Of a stretch of 64,000 nucleotides of DNA, positions 48,557 to 62,188 are shown in pieces (positions within the stretch are counted from its first letter, which is position 1; each line of letters starts with the position of its first letter). Below the pieces are notes generated by a model. That model was not told the DNA's origin and did not search any database. It saw only the letters and a list, made by a program, of their open reading frames with translations. This DNA is from Aphelidium insulamus. Taxonomy: Eukaryota; Aphelidiomycota; Aphelidea; Aphelidiaceae. The stretch lies in assembly GCA_036784855.1 (NCBI GenBank), contig JAZDSV010000030.1:132997-196996 (forward strand), in the 5' to 3' direction. A program made the translations under genes and the position numbers.

Positions 48557-48778
48557 CTACTCGCGCATAGTGTTCAGAAAGTGCAAGTCGTGTTCCTTTT
48601 CTGCAAACCCAATCGTTTCGCACCACAGTGGTAATTCAGGTGTGGGTTGGGTGGTGACATGTATTTCGTTTTGCCAGCTTTGCCGGTCCAGTCAAAGTTG
48701 ACAATTTTGACCTTTTCTGCGTTTGCATCAAAGATTATATTGGCTGGTCAAAAGTCGCCATGGACATGGAAAAATGTG
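48557..48778 (-). pseudogene. Decayed crinkler-type kinase-like fragment
   Basis: Read on the minus strand from 48778, one frame gives FHVHGDF, an in-frame TGA where Trp is expected, then PANIIFDANAEKVKIVNFDW and TGKAGKTKY. After about 48660 the match moves to another frame: ELPLWCETIGFAEKEHDLHF, then LNTMRE and a stop at 48559-48557. HGDxxxxNI...VxxxDFDWAGKxGxxxY with a final EHDxxxL helix is the hallmark of the kinase-like C-terminal domain of crinkler-family and related proteins in oomycetes and zoosporic fungi. The nonsense codon and frameshift show it is dead. Traces of the N-lobe can be suspected at 48.8-49.1 kb but I cannot align them. Confidence 0.6.
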
Positions 48779-49159
48779 GCATGCCGAGAATCCGCGGATG
48801 ACAATGAGTCACTTGAATTCCCGCTAGTTCAATACAGTGGCTGGTGTGACAAGGGCCGCGTGCTTCTGAGACGGTTCCTGTGTGGCCACATTGCACTCGT
48901 TGGATTGCGACGCGTGAGACTCTGGCATTCGAGGATTAAAGCAGCTACCGACCATTATCCACAGTTGTATCTGCTTTACGCTTTTTGGCGCTGTTGTGGT
49001 TTCTGGCAGCTGGTTGCGTATGCTGGTGGTGTAATTTGCTAGTCATTCGCAAAGCGGCTAATTTTCCACGCCTGTCAGTGTAGCATTCAACCGTTTTAAA
49101 GCAAACTCTGCTTGCATGGCACTGAGCAAAACCCTTTGTATCAACATATTACGCACACA
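48779..49159. other. Intergenic, possible further remains of the kinase pseudogene
   Basis: Minus-strand frames give suggestive but stop-broken stretches (for example RVAIQRVQCGHTGTVSEARG) upstream of the HGDF block. The plus-strand open frame 48647-49042 is the shadow of this region. Nothing firm. Confidence 0.35.
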
Positions 49160-50209
49160 TCAAGTGGCAAATATATTACAATTTGTGGCCAGAAAGGATC
49201 TGACTCTTGTTGTGGCGGCCTCTACTGCACCATCCAAAAATCCAGCAGATTCTGTGTCAGAAGTCTCTGAGCCGGTAAACCACAGGCTGTCATTCCAGTA
49301 GCCCCTTTGGAATAGAGTCGAGTTGTATGTGGGATGCTGCCAAGGTTCTTGTTCAATAGAGTCTGCCAGTGAACAAGTCTCTTGTGAACTACTCCAATCC
49401 ATTTCATCTACTGCTACCGGGCATTTTTGTGCCTCTGCATTGAACATGGCATGCAGTTGAACTGTCGCCAAGTGTAGCCGCTTCGATGGCCCTAATACCC
49501 GGGCGCTCTTCTTGTAAAATCCCCACAATACGTTGCCACAATCAAACACCATATCAAGCGGCCCCTCCACAGAGGTTCGAAGCCAATAGATAGGCCGCTT
49601 ATAATTTGCGCGCCACCACGGTGTTTTATACTCGCATGCAAACTTGCCTTGCTGTGCCATCCATGTGCGACAGCATGCCATGGCCGCCAGGAGCGGTTCA
49701 GGCAGGGCCGGCTGAAATGATATCCGTTCCTTCACAAGGCGGGGAGGACAGGCAACAAAGACGCATAGTGACACGGTAGTCATATGTTGCCCAATGCGCG
49801 AGTCGATCCATGCCACGGTAATGCCGGCAGAGGAGCGCGTGAGTGATACAACGCGTGCATTGAGGCGGATCTCGACTGTTGGCGACATGTTCTGCTGCAG
49901 CCGAGTGCAGATGCTCTGCGTGCCGCACACAAATCGCACCGACTGGGCATCTGGCTCCCGTACGGTGTCCAGGCCAAGTGACTCGGCCAGTCGTGCGATG
50001 GCTGGCTGTGATTCCGGCCAGATCCACGCCGCGCCGAGGTCAATGTGGCCGGCACCCACCTTGCCAGACGAGAGGGTCCGCCCACCGATTCTATCCCGCG
50101 CCTCCAGCACTACCACGCGGCAGTCAGCGCGCCCAGCAGCCAGATCCCGTGCAGCCACCATCCCCGCCAGTCCTGCTCCAATAACCACAATCGGCAAAGC
50201 TTCTGTCAT
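49160..50209 (-). CDS. FAD-dependent amine oxidase family protein
   Basis: Flavin oxidoreductase of the monoamine/polyamine oxidase family; a single exon of 349 residues. The ATG at 50209 opens MTEALPIVVIGAGLAGMVAA, the dinucleotide-binding GxGxxG, followed by VVVLEARDRIGGRTLSSG and HIDLGAAWIWPESQPAIARL (the second FAD motif, GxxxxDxGAxW). The C-terminal FAD-contact block reads LWFTGSETSDTESAGFLDGA, matching the usual GE..S....G..dGA. The middle is shorter than in typical oxidases (about 450-500 residues), so the substrate domain is reduced. No signal peptide or peroxisomal SKL is visible (ends NIFAT). The substrate is unknown; amines or amino acids are usual for the family. Confidence 0.85.
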   Translation of the reverse strand: MTEALPIVVIGAGLAGMVAARDLAAGRADCRVVVLEARDRIGGRTLSSGKVGAGHIDLGAAWIWPESQPAIARLAESLGLDTVREPDAQSVRFVCGTQSICTRLQQNMSPTVEIRLNARVVSLTRSSAGITVAWIDSRIGQHMTTVSLCVFVACPPRLVKERISFQPALPEPLLAAMACCRTWMAQQGKFACEYKTPWWRANYKRPIYWLRTSVEGPLDMVFDCGNVLWGFYKKSARVLGPSKRLHLATVQLHAMFNAEAQKCPVAVDEMDWSSSQETCSLADSIEQEPWQHPTYNSTLFQRGYWNDSLWFTGSETSDTESAGFLDGAVEAATTRVRSFLATNCNIFAT

Positions 50210-50933
50210 TGCGATGTTGATCAATGATGTCGATCAACATCAAGGACCGTCTACTGACATACGTGAAGCATCAATATATGTTATTAACTACGCTTAAAAC
50301 GTCGTTATGGTATCCGCAAGCGAACACGAAAGTCAAATACAGTGATTTAGTGATTGCAAGTTGCTCTTCTTGCAGACGGAAAGTGATGTGGAGGCACTAC
50401 GATTAGGGTTTCGGATAATTGTACTTCAGGACTTCAGAACTTGAACGCCGTGAAATAGATGTTCCGCGGCAACTTTAAATTAAATTCCTTGCTCGCTCAT
50501 CCAATCGATTGCGGAAATCGGTCATCACCTGTTAGCTTGTGGACGACGTGAGGTATTTTCTTGCCCAATAGCAAAGGGTGTCTTCTGATACTGACTGACG
50601 CTGGCCATCGCGGTCATCCGCCCTTCGCAAACATACGTTGACCGAAACTAAATTAAAAAGCCGAGGCGGTTTGTCGGTCATTTCAGCACCGCAGCACTTT
50701 GCCGTAAGATATGTGACGTGGTCGCACATATCAAGTCAGCTGTGCGCAAATAGTATTCGGTTTCGGCTGTGCGCTGGATTGAATGCTGCTTGCACTGAAT
50801 ATGACAGCACTAGTACCACAAAAAGTACTAGGTCATCTTAAAAGTGGACTATATGATGGTAGATATGTGCAAAAAAGAAACTCTGCTGTCAAAGGAATCT
50901 TACGCATACAATCTTAAACAAATCGCTCTATTA
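50210..50933. other. Intergenic region, no supported gene
   Basis: Contains the presumed promoter of the amine oxidase and the 3' flank of the PI3-kinase. Short open frames only, none with a recognisable motif. Confidence 0.4.
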
Positions 50934-55775
<4,842 letters not shown>

Positions 55776-57728
55776 TAACAGCGGATTATTCTGTTGCAAT
55801 TCAATGAACACAGCTGCTTTTATTACACCCTTTATAACCTTTATTTAATCAGTGAACCCACCCAGTGAGGCCACATGGTATAAGCATTTGTTGTGGCTTA
55901 AAGCAACACTAGTGGGGCCGCAGCAGTATGATCTTTTAACCATAAATTCACTTACAGTTAAAATATAATCTGTTGCATCAAAAGATCTTCCAAAACAGCA
56001 TGGACTCCAGAAATGAATGGAGAAAGGACACTCATCAGGCCTGGCCAGGCAGTCACAATCAAAACACATCACTAACTTGTCTATCTTATTGGCAGATCCC
56101 CTGGATCCTATAATTTCAAATTTCCCTCCATGGCAGAAGATTAAGCCACTAGCTGCACTGCCAGAACAGACCTTTCTAAAAATTTCTGAGTCCCAAGAGC
56201 TAGTTGAAAATTCACTCTGAATTCATGGTATAGAATAGCTGGCATATCAGTTCTAAAGACTCTCAAGTGAAGTAATATTGCAAGATGCAGCTGTTGAGAC
56301 ATGTAAGACTTCTTAAAATTGGGTCACTAGAAATTACCTTCTAGGATCAGCTGAAAAATGTACATGTCATTCAGCATCCAATATACAAGTTAGTAGCTGT
56401 AATGAAGAGATGTCTATGGAACAACCATGTAGTGGGTTAATGGGATGAAATCTTTCATTGGTCAGGTAATTGTTAGTAAGATCAGAGACTTAGGTAAGTA
56501 GGTAAACCTACTACTGTCCCCTGATCAATGGGAGGAAAAAGAAATCAACTCAATATCAGTTTTCATTTTCCAAGTGTTACAGGATGTGCACTTCTAAGTG
56601 TACAAATTGGATGCAAGCACAAGTAATGTCAAATGTTGCTGTTCTATGCATTTGGTATTTGACCAACAAAGTTCTAAACAACTGTTGACCTGAATGTCTG
56701 AAGGTTGGTTGACCTGAAGGTCAACCTGGACCCATCCTTACCACCAGACTATGATTATGTGGCTGCTGCAGCATCACCATGTGACAATGATGTGAATAAC
56801 ATGAATCTTGGCATTATTGGTGCTCCAAATGCTGCTGCAGGCAAGCAGTATCATACATGTACATGTCATATCTCACCAACACACAGGCATTCTGTTTGAT
56901 ACAGATGCAACACTGAATGCTGCCAATACAATAGCAGCAAATTGACTCAATGCAGCAACACATACAAACTAGCAACTTGCAGCTCAGAAATATGTTTTTT
57001 GGTGCAACAGTAATGAGTTGGATGCTGGCATACACATTGACATGCCACAAAACATCATATTGTACCTGCCACATGAGTATATGATGAAAGATATGGCACT
57101 TACCACTATCCAAGGACAATTTGCTGCAATCAGGTACAACTACCATGATGTCCAAAACACCCATGGGGACTGGGCAATTCTAAACAACCAAATTGTGGGC
57201 AAGTGTTGTTACTGTGTTGTGACAGTGTTGCAGATGAGTGGGTTTTTCCTGCCGAAGTGATGCCTTAAAGCATACCATTGCACTGGAAGCACATCCTATT
57301 CCAGATAGGCCTACACCTGTGCCAAGTTAAGTTGTTCAACAGGACCTGCAATGGTTAGACAGGCTGTTAAAACAATGGCTAAAGGCGGCTAAAGAGAATG
57401 TAGTGAAAGTGATTGAAGAACTTGCCAAAGAATAATTGGTGCAGAAAGATGCACACAACACTCAGCCAGTGAAGCAATTAGTGGTGATCTGCATACATTC
57501 AAGGAAGTGATATGTGTGACATGTGTGGCATCCCTGTGACAATCATGTGATCTAAATGATTGGCTCACATAAATCTGGTACATGTCAGTAAAATCTGGTG
57601 TTTTTGCTATAAAAGGTGACATGCATACACACAAACTAGATAACATTTGCTCTTATTTTCTTCACACGCACTAATTTTACATGACCTTTTAAGAAGTTAT
57701 CAGCACCAACACTCATAAACCTAAGCAA
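55776..57728. other. AT-rich region with degenerate repeat-derived sequence
   Basis: From about 55830 the GC content drops sharply and the spliced GC-rich gene style ends. Open frames are short: 56705-56899 (VDLKVNLDPSLPPDYDYVAA) and 57018-57260 (HIDMPQNIILYLPHEYMMKD), both plus strand, may be parts of one decayed element protein, but I do not recognise it. A TATA-like CTATAAAAGG at about 57609-57618 lies 110 nt before the Gag-like frame. Confidence 0.5.
56385..56490 (+). repeat. Diverged partial copy of the 1.78-kb repeat
   Basis: AATGAAGAGATGTCTATGGA, followed by AACAACCATGTAGTGGGTTA and ATCTTTCATTGGTCAGG, aligns loosely with 59930-60008 inside the 1.78-kb repeat, with many substitutions. 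It is an older relic of the same family. Confidence 0.5.
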
Positions 57729-58144
57729 ATGACTAATATGACAAAAACCAACTATACCAAGAAAAAATTTGATGGTAAAAGTTGGGCAACATTCCATTTA
57801 GCACTGAAGCCCTTCTTCATCTCTGCTGGTTCCAGAATAAATGAGTTTATCAATGGCACAAAGAAGGAACCATTCAATGCAATGTGTGACTCCAATGATG
57901 ACCCAACCTTCATGATGATGATGGTAATGTCATCACGCTTGACAATGATCAGATGTGGCTTCAGAGCAATCTCTACATGGAGGATTACTCAGCTCTCTGC
58001 AACAAAGTGTTGACAGTACATTGCACAAACAGTCACTCCAAAGAAGAAAGGCAACAAACCATTGGTAGATTCCAGGGGGATCTGCAGATAAAATACTTGG
58101 ACAATGGGATTGATGAATGGCAAGTTACCAGTTTTACAAGTTAA
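57729..58144 (+). pseudogene. Copia-type retrotransposon Gag-like fragment
   Basis: The ATG at 57729 gives MTNMTKTNYTKKKFDGKSWA, then FHLALKPFFISAGSRINEFI. A frame change near the GATGATGATG run at about 57890-57930 leads to QMWLQSNLYMEDYSALCNKV. The pattern KFDGxxWxxFxxxLKPFF...W...D...L is typical of the Gag-like N-terminus of Ty1/copia polyproteins (the UBN2 class). No CCHC zinc knuckle, protease or polymerase follows, and the frame ends at 58144. It is therefore a decayed, truncated element. A leader-like stretch with a TATA box precedes it, which may be part of its old 5' region. Confidence 0.55.
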
Positions 58145-58443
58145 GTGGGTTTTTGACACCACCAGAAGTTCCTTTCTCTCATCCCACCATCATGTTTTTT
58201 ACCTGTTCCTCTAGGCAATTCTGGCAGTTGTTTTGCAGCAACATGTGCACAGCATATCTGCAAATAAACATCACCAGCAAGCACTTCACAAAAAAGCGTG
58301 CATCCTTCAAGGGGATCAGGGCTGCAGACTCATTGAGCGGAGACCTGACAGTGGAACGTAGAGGTGAAGTCCTCTGGGCAATGGGCATTCAAAAGCGCAT
58401 ACACCGGCGCTGAATCTCTTTAGAAAGGGCGCTTGGCTCCTGT
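58145..58443. other. AT-rich spacer, no supported gene
   Basis: Short open frames (58117-58413 +, 58179-58388 -) show no family resemblance. Probably further decayed element sequence. Confidence 0.35.
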
Positions 58444-58554
58444 GAGTGATGAGACAACGTGACAACCAGGAGGAGCGCGACCAGACAGAACCAACCTTTG
58501 AGTGATGAGACGACGCGACAACCAGGAGGAGCGCAACCAGACAGAACCAACCTT
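58444..58554. repeat. 56-bp tandem repeat, two copies
   Basis: Units start at 58444 and 58500 (GAGTGATGAGACAACGTGAC against GAGTGATGAGACGACGCGAC) and differ at only a few CG/CA-type positions. The GC content is higher than in the surrounding AT-rich DNA. Confidence 0.9.
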
Positions 58555-58600
58555 GGCAATGTCAGCAGGGCATGAGCAGACACGCCAGGCTGACCTTTGA

Positions 58601-60382
58601 GTTAGGGTTATTTAGGCTTAGCTGTGAGGCCAATGGAGAGACTGAAATTCAAACATGCTAGGGAGGCAAGAAAAGAGGTTAGTCACATGTCCATGAGGGG
58701 AGGATGACCCCCTTTCGTTGCCTTCATCAGATGGATATGTGAATGGCTGCCAAAAGTCCAAGAATTCCAATTCAAAGAAGAATGAGAAGAAAATTCCAGG
58801 TTTGGTGCCAAAAATACCAGAAATTGATTAGGTTACTAATAATTTCATGTAGGTATTAGTTTAGTATATATGTGTAAACCATGCATTTAGCAATTGATTA
58901 GCACTATTACATCATTGAACTGGAGCAGTGGCTAATTGTACCAGTTTGCATTATGTATGACTCATTGTGGAGTAAAGAGTAGTCTATCACTCTATGACTA
59001 CTTTCAGATACTTAGTATTGATGCGGAACCAATTGTAAGCTCTCATGTCATAATGCTCATATCACTTTTACTTGTTATTCAGTTTTAGCAGAACAACTTT
59101 CAAGTCTTTCCTCTATGTGTTTACAATAGTAAAATCAGAGTGCAGTCTACATACAGCTGCAGTGAAGTGTATCTTCTACATTAGTTGTAGCTAAGAGTAT
59201 CCTCCACATAGTTGCACTAGCTTTTCTGCAGAGTAGCAATGTGCAAGAAGTTTCTGTAGTGGTAGGCTCTGATTTGCCATCAACCACAATTAATAAGAAT
59301 ACTTCCATGTATGTATCAGTGGTGCATCAGTCTATGCTCTCTTATAGGAGACTATGACATCTGCCCTTCCTAAGACTATCCCAATGTTGTAACACATTAT
59401 CAGAATGGGACTACCTCTATCCTATGGCCACGTGGGTATGTAGGATAAAGACATGGTGGGAGAACATAAAGGAGACACTTGATAGTATGGTTAGTGGCAA
59501 TATGTTCAGTAGTTGATAGAAGTTAGAGGTTAGAGATTAAAGGTTAGTGGCTTTACAGAAGTGAGTCAGACATGAATCCTACATACAGGTATTTTACTTT
59601 ACACAGATAAAAGTGTCTCCTCCAGTGTACCACCAGTCTTATTCACCTGGGAGATTGTTCAGTTGGGTAGAGAACCTCATACTGACTCCCAGTGCCATTT
59701 TGCAGGCATGTGAGTCTGCACCACTCCCGTAGATACAGGTTCCTCATGGGTAGTGGTTCCCTTTTGTATTCAACAGTGCAGGGTAAACAACTTATCCAAT
59801 TGGATAGCACCAATGAGGTGTCTTTGCAAATCATATTTCTATCCTTGCTACTGTGGCCTTAAGCTCAACCAGTACAGGTGAAAAGTAGACTGCACTACTG
59901 GGGAGAATCTACCCAGCAGTAGTTGTGTAATGAATAGATGTCTATTCATTCAGTATGGAACATCCATGTACTGGGATAATGGTGTAAAACCTTTCATTGA
60001 TCCGGGAATAAGAGTAAGTGCGCCTATAATAGATATCTATTAAGGCCTTCAACACATGAACATCATGGTTGGTGAAGAACATCTTCATAGGAGACACCAG
60101 TCTCCACGGAATGCCAGAACAAGTCCAGCCTATCCAATCCTGGAACTAGCTTTAACCAAAATCAAAGACAATGCTTTGATTTCGGACAGTATATAATACT
60201 GTTCATGACTGTTCATGACAATGCCCTCTTCATGATGGCTTGTCCCAAGTCATCTATGTGAATCAACTGCATGTACCATTAAACTCGTTATAAAACCCAG
60301 TGGGAAAATCCGAGAAGGTTTACATGACTGTTGAGCTAAGTATGCACCAGTAAAACTTGCAAAAACCCAGTGGGAGAAATAG
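58601..60382. repeat. 1.78-kb repeat, copy 1 (LTR-like, outer copy)
   Basis: Starts GTTAGGGTTATTTAGGC and ends AACCCAGTGGGAGAAATAG. It is almost identical to the next copy (60384-62166); the few differences are single substitutions and 1-2 bp indels (for example near 59735-59755 and 59828). No long open frame. A sub-repeat (ACTGTTCATG twice) and two related CCCAGTGGGA blocks lie near its right end. It is adjacent to copy 2 with no spacer beyond a base or two. Confidence 0.9.
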
Positions 60383-60383
60383 G

Positions 60384-62166
60384 GTTAGGGTTATTTAGGC
60401 TTAGCTGTGAGGCCAATGGAGAGACTGAAATTCAAACATGCTAGGGAGGCAAGAAAAGAGGTTAGTCACATGTCCATGAGGGGAGGATGACCCCCTTTCG
60501 TTGCCTTCATCAGATGGATATGTGAATGGCTGCCAAAAGTCCAAGAATTCCAATTCAAAGAAGAATGAGAAGAAAATTCCAGGTTTGGTGCCAAAAATAC
60601 CAGAAATTGATTAGGTTACTAATAATTTCATGTAGGTATTAGTTTAGTATATATGTGTAAACCATGCATTTAGCAATTGATTAGCACTATTACATCATTG
60701 AACTGGAGCAGTGGCTAATTGTACCAGTTTGCATTATGTATGACTCATTGTGGAGTAAAGAGTAGTCTATCACTCTATGACTACTTTCAGATACTTAGTA
60801 TTGGTGCGGAACCAATTGTAAGCTCTCATGTCATAATGCTCATATCACTTTTACTTGTTATTCAGTTTTAGCAGAACAACTTTCAAGTCTTTCCTCTATG
60901 TGTTTACAATAGTAAAATCAGAGTGCAGTCTACATACAGCTGCAGTGAAGTGTATCTTCTACATTAGTTGTAGCTAAGAGTATCCTCCACATAGTTGCAC
61001 TAGCTTTTCTGCAGAGTAGCAATGTGCAAGAAGTTTCTGTAGTGGTAGGCTCTGATTTGTCATCAACCACAATTAATAAGAATACTTCCATGTATGTATC
61101 AGTGGTGCATCAGTCTATGCTCTCTTATAGGAGACTATGACATCTGCCCTTCCTAAGACTATCCCAATGTTGTAACACATTATCAGAATGGGACTACCTC
61201 TATCCTATGGCCACGTGGGTATGTAGGATAAAGACATGGTGGGAGAACATAAAGGAGACACTTGATAGTATGGTTAGTGGCAATATGTTCAGTAGTTGAT
61301 AGAAGTTAGAGGTTAGAGATTAAAGGTTAGTAGCTTTACAGAAGTGAGTCAGACATGAATCCTACATACAGGTATTTTACTTTACACAGATAAAAGTGTC
61401 TCCTCCAGTGTACCACCAGTCTTATTCACCTGGGAGATTGTTCAGTTGGGTAGAGAACCTCATACTGACTCCCAGTGCCATTTTGCAGGCATGTGAGTCT
61501 GCACCACTCCCGTAGATGACAGGTTCCTCATGGTGTAGTGGTTCCCTTTTGTATTCAACAGTGCAGGGTAAACAACTTATCCAATTGGATAGCACCAATG
61601 AGGTGTCTTTGAAATCATATTTCTATCCTTGCTACTGTGGCCTTAAGCTCAACCAGTACAGGTGAAAAGTAGACTGCACTACTGGGGAGAATCTACCCAG
61701 CAGTAGTTGTGTAATGAATAGATGTCTATTCATTCAGTATGGAACATCCATGTACTGGGATAATGGTGTAAAACCTTTCATTGATCAGGGAATAAGAGTA
61801 AGTGCGCCTATAATAGATATCTATTAAGGCCTTCAACACATGAACATCATGGTTGGTGAAGAACATCTTCATAGGAGACACCAGTCTCCACGGAATGCCA
61901 GAACAAGTCCAGCCTATCCAATCCTGGAACTAGCTTTAACCAAAATCAAAGACAATGCTTTGATTTCGGACAGTATATAATACTGTTCATGACTGTTCAT
62001 GACAATGCCCTCTTCATGATGGCTTGTCCCAAGTCATCTATGTGAATCAACTGCATGTACCATTAAACTCGTTATAAAACCCAATGGGAAAATCTGAGAA
62101 GGTTTACATGACTGTTGAGCTAAGTATGCACCAGTAAAACTTGCAAAAACCCAGTGGGAGAAATAG
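60384..62166 (-). repeat. 1.78-kb repeat, copy 2 (probable 3' LTR of the chromovirus)
   Basis: Lies directly behind the stop codon of the gypsy pol (62189), where the 3' LTR of a minus-strand element belongs. On the minus strand it opens TTTCTCCCACTGGG and carries a second TTTTCCCACTGGG block about 60 bp on; such CCCA[C/T]TGGG blocks are known from plant copia LTRs, so family assignment by sequence is unclear. A TATATAATACTG stretch at about 61974 could be a TATA box. Clear TG...CA ends and a polypurine tract are not obvious. Confidence 0.6.
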
Positions 62167-62188
62167 CAAGAAAGGTTTGCAATACTTG

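Noticed and set aside
47929-49042. Plus-strand open frames of 76 and 131 residues as genes
   Set aside because: No domain, and the second is the shadow of the minus-strand kinase relic.
60380-60395. AGGGTTAGGGTTA as a telomere seed
   Set aside because: Only two TTAGGG-like units, inside the junction of two retroelement repeats; no array.
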